7,603 nt of DNA, taken from Alphaproteobacteria bacterium MarineAlpha9_Bin7. Lineage in GTDB: Bacteria > Pseudomonadota > Alphaproteobacteria > UBA7887. The notes below the pieces were generated by a model that saw nothing but the letters and a program-made list of their open reading frames with translations, was not told where the DNA came from and did no database searches. This document shows positions 1 through 6,676 of the stretch, piece after piece (position 1 is the first letter of the stretch; each line of letters opens with the position of its first letter). The stretch lies in contig PTKD01000093.1 of NCBI GenBank assembly GCA_002938115.1, forward strand, positions 1 through 7,603. The letters run 5' to 3'. A program made the translations under genes and the position numbers.

Positions 1-430
1 ATGGTCTAGTGCCAGTGTCTACGTAGATTACGCTCATACTCCGGAAGCATTGGAAAACGCCCTTGGCGCACTGCGTTTCCATTTTGGCGGGAGGTTGCAT
101 TTGGTTTTTGGCTGTGGCGGAGAGCGAGACGAAGGGAAACGAATGATAATGGGCCGCGTTGCAGCCCGTTTTGCAGACCACGTGATTGTAACTGATGACA
201 ATCCACGCGGTGAAGATGCGGGGAAAATTCGCGCGGACATTCTAGGAGGTTGCGCGGATGCTATCGAAATTGCTGACCGAGCCGAGGCCATCGCAGCGAG
301 TATAGCCCAGCTTAATACTGGTGACGTGTTGTTGATAGCTGGCAAAGGTCATGAAGGCAGGCAAATTTTAATCGACCGAACGATTGAGTTCGATGATGTT
401 GCAGTGGCGCGAGCCACCCTTGGTCCATAG
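1..430 (+). CDS. murE: MurE, UDP-MurNAc-L-Ala-D-Glu:meso-DAP ligase (C-terminal part, 5' end outside window)
   Basis: Cytoplasmic ATP-dependent Mur ligase that adds meso-diaminopimelate to UDP-MurNAc-L-Ala-D-Glu. Only the last 142 codons are present; the first whole codon starts at base 2 and the stop TAG is at 428-430. Visible motifs, numbered within the fragment, are VYVDYAHTPEAL at about 7-18, FGCGGERDEGKR at about 35-46, DDNPRGEDA with DNPR at bases 197-208, and GKGHEG at 114-119. DNPR is the motif that binds meso-DAP in this family; lysine-adding enzymes have a different sequence there, so meso-DAP is the likely substrate. The fragment covers the end of the central domain and the C-terminal substrate-binding domain. 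It lies 11 bases ahead of murF, as in most dcw clusters. No frameshift is visible. Identification is firm; DAP specificity is inferred from the motif. Confidence 0.96.
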   Translation, partial: WSSASVYVDYAHTPEALENALGALRFHFGGRLHLVFGCGGERDEGKRMIMGRVAARFADHVIVTDDNPRGEDAGKIRADILGGCADAIEIADRAEAIAASIAQLNTGDVLLIAGKGHEGRQILIDRTIEFDDVAVARATLGP

Positions 431-433
431 GAG
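429..433 (+). promoter_or_regulatory. Shine-Dalgarno site of murF
   Basis: AGGAG overlaps the murE stop codon TAG (428-430) and ends 8 bases before the murF ATG at 442. It is the strongest ribosome binding site in the window and fixes the murF start. Its overlap with the murE stop suggests that ribosomes ending murE translation can reinitiate on murF. Confidence 0.8.
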
Positions 434-441
434 CTCTAGCC

Positions 442-1875
442 ATGGCGCTTGCGGGAACAGAATTATGGGCGGCGGATGATGCAGCTAAGGCAACAGGTGG
501 TCTGATAAACCAGCCTTGGACCGCCAGTGGTGTTTCTATCGATAGTCGCACGTTGGCACCTGGCGAACTATTTGTCGCGCTTGTTGGCGCCTATTTTGAT
601 GGCCATGATTATATCAACGCCGCTCTTCGGGCAGGAGCCGCCGCTGCCATGGTATCGCGTGTGCCGGATGCCGTAGAGCCACAAGCTCCGTTGCTCCGTG
701 TGATGGACACTCAGTCAGGCTTATCGGCCCTCGGTGCCGCTGGTCGCAATCGGAGTCGTGCCCGGGTGATTGGTGTAACTGGAAGTGTCGGAAAAACCGG
801 TACAAAAGAGATGCTACGGCTGGCACTTTCAGCTTTTGGTTCAGTGCATGCCAGCATACGGAGCTATAATAACGCTATTGGGGTACCACTGACACTCGCA
901 AATCTGCCCGAGGATATGGATTACGCGGTAATCGAGATTGGTATGAATCACGCCGGTGAGATTGCGGCACTCAGCAAACTTGCTCGTCCACATGTCGGCG
1001 TTATAACTAATGTCGCTGCGGTGCATCTAGGTAACTTTAACAACATCGACGAGATAGCTACGGCTAAGTCTGAGATTTTTGATGGTATCGAGTCTGATGG
1101 CATCGCGGTGCTTAACCGAGACAGTCCTTTCTTCGAACGGTTACGCTCGGCGGCAGAAGGTGCCGTTGAACAAGTAATTGATTTTGGACGCGCCGAAGGC
1201 GCTACTATTCAGCTGATGGAGTATGATTCAGCGTCTGGCTCGAATTCTCTCATGGTTAACATTGCTGGTCGGACTCTGGCGTACCAGTTGGGCGCGGACG
1301 GTTTGCACTGGGCTTGCAACAGTCTAGCTGTGCTCGGCGTTTTACATGGCCTCGGCGAAAGCGCTCAGGACGGTGTCGGCTCTTTAACCGATTTTCAGGC
1401 CATGCAAGGGCGTGGTGCTCGATATTTAATAAACCTGGGTGATGGTGAAATCGAATTAATTGATGATAGTTATAACGCAAATCCGGTTTCTATGTGCGCG
1501 GCGCTTAACTTGCTGGGCTCTGCTCGCCCGAAGCATTCTGGTCGGAAGATTGCGATCTTAGGGGACATGTTGGAGCTTGGGTCGGATGAGGGCATCCTGC
1601 ATGCGGGGCTAGCTGAGAATGTAACAGCTGCTGATGTTGATTTAGTCTTCACTGTTGGGAGCCGCATGCTGCATTTGCGCGAAGCATTGTCTCCTAACCG
1701 GCTTGGCGCACATGCGGGATATGCATCCCAGATAGTGGCGCCCGTTGTATTTGCGTTGGGTCGCGGGGACGTAGTGTTGGTCAAGGGTTCGCAGGGCAGC
1801 AATATGGCTGGGGTGGTAGAGGCCTTGCGGCAGGCGTCCGACAGTCCGGACACGGTTGTTGCTAGTAGCCACTGA
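442..1875 (+). CDS. murF: MurF, UDP-MurNAc-tripeptide:D-Ala-D-Ala ligase
   Basis: Cytoplasmic ligase that adds the D-Ala-D-Ala dipeptide to UDP-MurNAc-tripeptide using ATP, completing the pentapeptide precursor. The protein is 477 aa, a normal to slightly long size for MurF. Domains are an N-terminal substrate-binding domain (about 1-100, with GVSIDSRTLAPGELFVAL), a central ATPase domain and a C-terminal domain (about 316-477). Motifs seen are the P-loop GSVGKTGTKEM (K118, T119), SYNNAIGVPLTLANLP, VIEIGMNHAGEI, GRGARY (323-328), DDSYNANPVSM (from D341), AILGDMLELG and VLVKGSQGSNM. The GKTGT form of the P-loop is familiar from alphaproteobacterial MurF. One oddity is HLGNF at 195-199, where the family usually has HLExF. 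The start at 442 is chosen from the AGGAG site 8 bases upstream. murE ends 11 bases before it and mraY starts 11 bases after it. Confidence 0.97.
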   Translation: MALAGTELWAADDAAKATGGLINQPWTASGVSIDSRTLAPGELFVALVGAYFDGHDYINAALRAGAAAAMVSRVPDAVEPQAPLLRVMDTQSGLSALGAAGRNRSRARVIGVTGSVGKTGTKEMLRLALSAFGSVHASIRSYNNAIGVPLTLANLPEDMDYAVIEIGMNHAGEIAALSKLARPHVGVITNVAAVHLGNFNNIDEIATAKSEIFDGIESDGIAVLNRDSPFFERLRSAAEGAVEQVIDFGRAEGATIQLMEYDSASGSNSLMVNIAGRTLAYQLGADGLHWACNSLAVLGVLHGLGESAQDGVGSLTDFQAMQGRGARYLINLGDGEIELIDDSYNANPVSMCAALNLLGSARPKHSGRKIAILGDMLELGSDEGILHAGLAENVTAADVDLVFTVGSRMLHLREALSPNRLGAHAGYASQIVAPVVFALGRGDVVLVKGSQGSNMAGVVEALRQASDSPDTVVASSH

Positions 1876-1886
1876 CGGGACACTTC

Positions 1887-2975
1887 ATGCTTTACAACCT
1901 GCTCGCCCCACTCGCTGACGGCCACGCAATTTTTAATCTGTTCAGATATCTAACTTTCAGAACAGGCGGTGCAATAATCACTGCCCTAATAGTTAGTTTC
2001 CTCTTCGGTCCCATGATTATTAACTTGTTAAGGTTGCGACAGGGGAGCGGGCAACCCATTCGCCAGGACGGGCCCAAAAACCATTTATTGGCAAAGGTGG
2101 GGACCCCGACTATGGGAGGGGTTCTGATACTTCTCGCATTTTCAATGGCTACTCTACTGTGGGCAGATTTAGGAAATCAATTCGTGTGGGTAGTGTTGTT
2201 GGTTACTCTTGGGTTTGGCCTGGTTGGATTCGCCGACGATTACCTTAAAGTTACCCGTCAACACCACGCCGGTTTGCCTGGGAAAATGAAGTTGATTATA
2301 GAAGTGATAATTGCAGGTGTAGCGATTGTATGGATCGGGCAATTACTTCCTGGTGAACTAAAAGGTAATTTGGCTATTCCGTTCTTTAAGGACGCATTAA
2401 TTGACCTTGGTTGGTTTTTTCTACCGTTCTCGGTACTGGTGATTGTAGGTGCATCTAACGCAGTCAATCTCACCGATGGTCTCGATGGTCTTGCTATTGT
2501 TCCGATAATGATAGCCGCAGCATGCTTTGGGTTTGTTTGTTATCTGGTCGGGAATGCCGTATTTGCAAATTACCTGCAACTGCATTTAGTCCCGGGCTCC
2601 GGCGAACTGGCTGTCGTTTGCGGCGCCTTGGTGGGTGCTAGCCTAGGCTTTCTCTGGTTTAATGCCCCTCCAGCAATGGTTTTTATGGGAGATACGGGAA
2701 GCTTATCAGCTGGAGGTTCTTTGGGCGCCATTAGCGTCATCACCAAGCACGAGCTAGTTTTGGCAATTGTCGGAGGACTTTTTGTTTTGGAGGCGGTGTC
2801 AGTAATAGTCCAAGTCATTTCTTTCAAAGTAACTGGTCAGCGGGTTTTTCGTATGGCACCTTTGCACCATCACTACGAGCAAAAAGGCTGGCAAGAATCC
2901 ACCATTGTAATCCGATTCTGGATCATCGCTTTGATCCTTGCGCTCGCCGGTTTAGCAACTCTGAAGCTGCGTTAA
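1887..2975 (+). CDS. mraY: MraY, phospho-MurNAc-pentapeptide-transferase
   Basis: Integral inner-membrane enzyme that transfers phospho-MurNAc-pentapeptide from UDP to undecaprenyl phosphate, making lipid I and releasing UMP. At 362 aa it matches the usual length (about 360). The strongly hydrophobic sequence fits the ten-helix topology of the family. Motifs are DGPKNHLLAKVGTPTMGG, the aspartate pair in GFADDYLKV (D117, D118, equivalent to E. coli D115/D116), NAVNLTDGLDGLAI, the third catalytic aspartate in FMGDTGSL (D269, equivalent to D267), and the triple histidine in MAPLHHHYE (327-329). All key residues are present. The start ATG follows a weak CGGGA sequence (1876-1880) and gives the standard N-terminus, with FRYLTFRTG lining up with the FSYLTFRA region of E. 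coli MraY. It lies 11 bases after the murF stop and 4 bases before murD. Confidence 0.98.
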   Translation: MLYNLLAPLADGHAIFNLFRYLTFRTGGAIITALIVSFLFGPMIINLLRLRQGSGQPIRQDGPKNHLLAKVGTPTMGGVLILLAFSMATLLWADLGNQFVWVVLLVTLGFGLVGFADDYLKVTRQHHAGLPGKMKLIIEVIIAGVAIVWIGQLLPGELKGNLAIPFFKDALIDLGWFFLPFSVLVIVGASNAVNLTDGLDGLAIVPIMIAAACFGFVCYLVGNAVFANYLQLHLVPGSGELAVVCGALVGASLGFLWFNAPPAMVFMGDTGSLSAGGSLGAISVITKHELVLAIVGGLFVLEAVSVIVQVISFKVTGQRVFRMAPLHHHYEQKGWQESTIVIRFWIIALILALAGLATLKLR

Positions 2976-2979
2976 ATTC

Positions 2980-4413
2980 ATGATACCTGTGACGAGCTTT
3001 GCAAGCGAAAAAATTGCGGTGTTCGGTCTTGGTCGTTCCGGACTCTCCGCTGCGTTAGCGCTTAAAGCAGGCGGGGCGAATGTCGTCGCCTGGGATGACG
3101 TCGTAGCACAGCGCGAAGCTGCGGCGGCCCGGGGTATCCGTCTAGCAAATTTTACTTCTGCTGGATTTTCCCACGTTCGTTATCTCGTATTGAGCCCTGG
3201 TATTCCTTTGACACATCCTGCGCCGCATCCTGTAGTAAGTATGGCGCACTCGTCTGGAGTGAAAATATTGGGAGATGTGGAGCTTTTGGCGCGATCCATG
3301 GCTGCAGCTCGATTTGTGGGAATCACCGGGACTAACGGAAAATCGACAGTCACTTCGTTGCTGGGCTGCTTGATGTGCAATGCAGGTGAGAAAATCCAAA
3401 TAGGTGCTAACCTGGGCCAACCTGCGTTGAGTTTGGAGCCATTGGATGGATCTGGAACTTATGTGCTTGAACTTTCCTCTTACCAGCTCGACTTAATTGA
3501 AACCGCTGTTTTCAACGTGGCGGTCTGGCTAAATTTAAGCGCGGATCATCTTGATCGTCATGGTGGAATAAAAGGGTATATTGATGCAAAGAAAAATATC
3601 TTCAAGCGTCAGAATGAAACTTGTGTGGCGATAGTTGGTATCGATGATCCGGTGTCACTGGAGCTTGCAAATCAGCTCACCGCGCTGGGTGTTCGAAGGG
3701 TTGTACCCATATCAGGAAGGAGATCAGTAGCAGGTGGCGTATATGTCATAGAAGGGCAACTTTTTGACAATATTGAAGGTAAACATGTGGCTGCTGCAGA
3801 TCTTCGCACTATTCAAGCGCTTCCGGGACAGCACAATTGGCAAAATGCTGCTGCCGCCTTCGCGGCAGCACGGGCGTGCGGTCTTTCCACTAAATCCGCT
3901 GTGTCTGGTCTGGGAAATTATTCTGGTTTACCGCACCGACAAGAAGAAGTGGCCGTTATCGAAGGTATTCGATACATCAATGACAGCAAGGCAACAAATA
4001 TTGCGGCTACGACGCATGCACTGGCTTGTCATTCATCGATCTACTGGATTGCAGGTGGGCGCGCGAAAGATTTGTCCCTAGACTCGCTCAGCGAGGTCCT
4101 CCCTCGCGTTGCCCATGTCTTTTTGATTGGCGAAGCAGCTAAGCATTTCGCCGAAAGATTGCAGGGCCTTGTCGCTCTGACCATCAGTGGCACCCTGGAC
4201 ATTGCTGTCGCACAAGCTCGCGATGCCGCATTAGATTGTGGCGATGAAACGGCAGTGGTGCTGCTTTCGCCGGCCTGTGCGTCATTTGATCAGTTCAAAA
4301 ATTTTGAGGAGCGAGGAGATACATTTCGTTCTCTAGTGCAGGGTTTCGAAACAATGCAGACAGGGCCCTTTGCTGCGAAGAACACAACGCAGCACGCGGG
4401 GTCTTCCGAATGA
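2980..4413 (+). CDS. murD: MurD, UDP-MurNAc-L-Ala:D-Glu ligase
   Basis: Cytoplasmic ATP-dependent ligase that adds D-glutamate to UDP-MurNAc-L-Ala. The protein is 477 aa, longer than E. coli MurD (438). The N-terminal UDP-binding domain carries IAVFGLGRSGLS (12-23). The P-loop is GITGTNGKSTV (K121, S122). ELSSYQL supplies the magnesium-binding glutamate (E164) and SADHLDRH the metal-binding histidine (H190). K204 in YIDAKKNIF lines up with the lysine carbamylated in E. coli MurD. The C-terminal domain shows GLPHRQEEV, NDSKATN, WIAGG and LLSPACASFDQFKNFEERG. About 25 residues follow the last conserved block, ending in a polar tail. The start ATG lies 4 bases after mraY with no clear Shine-Dalgarno sequence, so it probably depends on coupling to mraY translation; MIPVTSFA at the N-terminus is typical of alphaproteobacterial MurD and supports this start. 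The stop overlaps the ftsW ATG by ATGA. Confidence 0.97.
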   Translation: MIPVTSFASEKIAVFGLGRSGLSAALALKAGGANVVAWDDVVAQREAAAARGIRLANFTSAGFSHVRYLVLSPGIPLTHPAPHPVVSMAHSSGVKILGDVELLARSMAAARFVGITGTNGKSTVTSLLGCLMCNAGEKIQIGANLGQPALSLEPLDGSGTYVLELSSYQLDLIETAVFNVAVWLNLSADHLDRHGGIKGYIDAKKNIFKRQNETCVAIVGIDDPVSLELANQLTALGVRRVVPISGRRSVAGGVYVIEGQLFDNIEGKHVAAADLRTIQALPGQHNWQNAAAAFAAARACGLSTKSAVSGLGNYSGLPHRQEEVAVIEGIRYINDSKATNIAATTHALACHSSIYWIAGGRAKDLSLDSLSEVLPRVAHVFLIGEAAKHFAERLQGLVALTISGTLDIAVAQARDAALDCGDETAVVLLSPACASFDQFKNFEERGDTFRSLVQGFETMQTGPFAAKNTTQHAGSSE

Positions 4414-5534
4414 TTTCGGTGTCGCGCACAGACAATAGTGTGCTTGGTCGTTGGTGGTGGACCGTGGATCGCTGGTCGATGGCTGCACTAATGTTGTTGA
4501 GTGCGGTCGGAGCAATTTTAGTAATGGCGGCGAGTCCCTCGGTTGCAGAGCGGATGCAATTTGATAGTTTTCATTTTGTCCATAGGCATCTAGCTACTTT
4601 GGGGCCTGCGTTGATCCTTATGTTTGGGGTTTCCCTGTTGTCGCCGGTTGGGGTTCGGCGTCTCGCACTTTTATTGTTTATTTTTGGATTGTTACTCATG
4701 GTTTTGGTTTCGGTGTTTGGCACCGATATAAATGGTGCACGGCGCTGGATATCATTGGCAGGGTTATCGATGCAGCCGTCCGAGTTGGTAAAGCCTAGTT
4801 TTGCAGTTGTTACCGCCTGGCTTTTAGCGTGCCCCAAAAAACAGGGATGGCCCAATGGCGGCGTCTTGTCGATTGCCCTCTTAATAATTGTTTTGGCGCT
4901 GTTGGTGGCTCAGCCTGATTTCGGGATGGCGCTGGTGGTGGGTGCGGTCTGGTTCAGTCAACATTTTATCGCTGGTATGCCGCCATACGCTTTAGTCATT
5001 GCGGCGGTCGCTGGTGTGGTTGGTCTGGTGACAGGGTATTTTTCTTTATCACACGTACAAAACCGAATTGATCGATTTATACATCCCGATACGGGGGATC
5101 GTTATCAAGTTGATACCGCGCTAAATGCGTTTGCCAATGGAGGGCTGTTGGGACGTGGCCCGGGTGAGGGGGTGGTGAAAGACACTCTCCCTGACGCGCA
5201 CGCCGATTTTATTTTTGCTGTAGCTGGCGAAGAGTTCGGCCTGCTTTGTTGTTTGGCAATTGTTGGCTTGTTTGGCTTCGTCGTGTTGAGAGGAATAACT
5301 CGTTTGCTAGAGAATGAAGACTTCTTTGTGCTCGTGTCGGGCGCTGGTCTGGTCATTTTGTTTGGTGTCCAGGCATTTGTTAACTTGGCTGTGGCATTAG
5401 ATCTGATCCCAACGAAGGGGATGACGTTGCCTTTCGTGTCTTACGGTGGCTCATCCATGATCGCTCTTGCACTCGGCATGGGGATGTTGCTGTCGTTGAC
5501 CCGTCGGCATCGCCAAAAATGGCAGGAACCCTGA
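4410..5534 (+). CDS. ftsW: FtsW, septal SEDS-family peptidoglycan glycosyltransferase
   Basis: Polytopic inner-membrane protein of the divisome that polymerises lipid II into glycan strands at the septum together with its partner transpeptidase FtsI (PBP3). The protein is 374 aa with about ten hydrophobic segments, the first near residues 22-41 after a cytoplasmic WWWTVDRW stretch. SEDS signatures are GARRWISLAGLSMQPSELVK, the DRYQVDTALNAFANGG loop, GRGPGEGVVKDTLPDAHADF, FIFAVAGEE and PFVSYGGSSM near the C-terminus. D266 in HADFIF lines up with the catalytic aspartate of E. coli FtsW (D297). RodA is the alternative family member, but the position between murD and murG and the overall pattern favour FtsW. 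The start overlaps the murD stop as ATGA; a GGGG run at 4398-4401 is the only candidate ribosome binding site, so translational coupling is likely. Confidence 0.95.
   Translation: MISVSRTDNSVLGRWWWTVDRWSMAALMLLSAVGAILVMAASPSVAERMQFDSFHFVHRHLATLGPALILMFGVSLLSPVGVRRLALLLFIFGLLLMVLVSVFGTDINGARRWISLAGLSMQPSELVKPSFAVVTAWLLACPKKQGWPNGGVLSIALLIIVLALLVAQPDFGMALVVGAVWFSQHFIAGMPPYALVIAAVAGVVGLVTGYFSLSHVQNRIDRFIHPDTGDRYQVDTALNAFANGGLLGRGPGEGVVKDTLPDAHADFIFAVAGEEFGLLCCLAIVGLFGFVVLRGITRLLENEDFFVLVSGAGLVILFGVQAFVNLAVALDLIPTKGMTLPFVSYGGSSMIALALGMGMLLSLTRRHRQKWQEP
5524..5528 (+). promoter_or_regulatory. Probable Shine-Dalgarno site of murG
   Basis: AGGAA lies inside the last codons of ftsW and ends 8 bases before an in-frame GTG at 5537, an ideal spacing. 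It is downstream of the ATG at 5519 and 17 bases from the ATG at 5546, so it fits only the GTG. It is the main reason for preferring GTG as the murG start. Confidence 0.5.
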
Positions 5535-5536
5535 GC

Positions 5537-6676
5537 GTGCGCCGTATGGAAGCACATAGTGCAGGCAATGTTTTAATTGCTGCCGGTGGCACTGGTGGAC
5601 ATATTTTCCCTGCACAGACGCTAGCGCATTGTTTGCTTGGGCAGGGTTTCCAGCCAACGCTCGTGACTGACCGGAGAGGGATTGAGCTTGGTTGTGGTCG
5701 TACTGGTTTGCCGTGCCACACGTTGTATTCTAGCTCCTTTTCGAATCCAGGTCTGATGAATGTAGCACTCGCCGGAATGAGGTTAAGTGTCGGGGTCGTG
5801 CAGGCATGGTTTTTGATTCGTCGGCTTGGGCCAGTGGCTGTAGTGGGGTTCGGTGGGCACGCGTCGTTACCGCTGATGCTAGTGGCGGTGTGGATGAAAT
5901 TGCCAACAGTCATTCATGAAGCCAACGCTGTGTTGGGGCGAGCAAATCGGCTATTGGCTCCGAAGGTATCGGCTATCGCCACCTCTTTCGATAACACCAG
6001 AGGGTTGGCGGGAGTTCACCGAGTCAAAGTAGTGCGAACAGGCGTGCCCGTGCGTACTGACATAGTATCTATACGAGGGTTGGTCACCCGTCCACTTAGG
6101 CTCGATTCAAAGATTCAATTGTTGGTAATTGGAGGCAGTCAGGGTTCACGTGTGCTGAGTGAAGTCGTGCCGGCGGCACTTGCTCAGATGCCCTCGTACT
6201 TGAAGACACGCCTAGTGGTGGTCCACCAATGCAGGGAAATAGACCGAGACAAGGTTGCAACTGCTTTTGAGATTGGCGGTATCAATGCGTCAGTAAGTCC
6301 ATTCATTAAGGATATGGCAGCGGCGCTTGGAGCCGCACACTTGGTGATCAGTCGTTCTGGCGCTTCCATTGTGGCCGAGCTGGCAGCGGCTGGTAGACCC
6401 GCCTTGCTGATACCGTTCCCGCATGCGACCGATGATCATCAAACCGCAAATGCTCGCGTGTTGGTGGATGCTGGTGGCGCATGGATGATGCACGAAAGCG
6501 ACTTTAAGGTTCCAAAGCTTAAAACTTGGCTCGTTGACCTTTTAAGAGACCCGCAAGTGTTGCTTGCTGCCGGCCATAAAGCGCGAGCAATAGGAGAGCC
6601 TGATGCCGCGTCCAACCTTGCTGAGGTCACCAGTCGACTGGTCTCGAAACATGGCATTGGGCAGGCCTTCGGATGA
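5537..6676 (+). CDS. murG: MurG, lipid I N-acetylglucosaminyltransferase
   Basis: Membrane-associated GT-B glycosyltransferase that moves GlcNAc from UDP-GlcNAc to lipid I, giving lipid II. From the chosen GTG it is 379 aa, close to the family size. The N-terminal domain has IAAGGTGGHIFPA (H22), VVGFGGHASLP and HEANAVLGRANR (127-138). The C-terminal donor-binding domain has VIGGSQGSRVLS (G199-S207), SRSGASIVAELAAAGRP (E281) and DDHQTANAR (Q302, N305). The family usually reads HEQN, so A129 is unusual. Three in-frame starts are possible: ATG 5519 (overlaps ftsW by 16 bases, no ribosome binding site, 385 aa), GTG 5537 (AGGAA 8 bases upstream, 2 bases after the ftsW stop) and ATG 5546 (376 aa). 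GTG is preferred on its binding site; all three keep the whole glycosyltransferase fold. The stop TGA overlaps the murC ATG. Confidence 0.95.
   Translation: MRRMEAHSAGNVLIAAGGTGGHIFPAQTLAHCLLGQGFQPTLVTDRRGIELGCGRTGLPCHTLYSSSFSNPGLMNVALAGMRLSVGVVQAWFLIRRLGPVAVVGFGGHASLPLMLVAVWMKLPTVIHEANAVLGRANRLLAPKVSAIATSFDNTRGLAGVHRVKVVRTGVPVRTDIVSIRGLVTRPLRLDSKIQLLVIGGSQGSRVLSEVVPAALAQMPSYLKTRLVVVHQCREIDRDKVATAFEIGGINASVSPFIKDMAAALGAAHLVISRSGASIVAELAAAGRPALLIPFPHATDDHQTANARVLVDAGGAWMMHESDFKVPKLKTWLVDLLRDPQVLLAAGHKARAIGEPDAASNLAEVTSRLVSKHGIGQAFG

Noticed and set aside
1..9. ATG at the very first base as a gene start
   Set aside because: That frame meets a stop (TAG) at bases 7-9. The real coding frame begins at base 2 and continues murE from outside the window.
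431..441. Promoters or small RNAs in the intergenic gaps
   Set aside because: The largest gap in the window is 11 bases, too short for an intergenic promoter or RNA gene; no convincing promoter was recognised inside the coding sequences either.
1470..1925. 151-codon open frame on the - strand opposite the end of murF
   Set aside because: It is antisense to conserved murF codons and has no recognisable motif; it is best explained as a shadow of murF codon use.
3849..3880. Intrinsic terminator at the murD hairpin
   Set aside because: The stem is followed by CGGGCGTGCGG rather than a T-run, and it sits in the middle of an intact gene of a continuous operon.
3764..4081. 105-codon + strand frame inside murD in another phase
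   Set aside because: The murD frame here contains essential motifs (GLPHRQEEV, NDSKATN), while the alternative frame has no motif and no convincing ribosome binding site.
5380..5913. 177-codon open frame on the - strand across the ftsW/murG junction
   Set aside because: It lies antisense to two clearly recognised genes, is rich in Pro, Ser and Thr as expected for a shadow frame, shows no family motif, and has no support as a separate gene.
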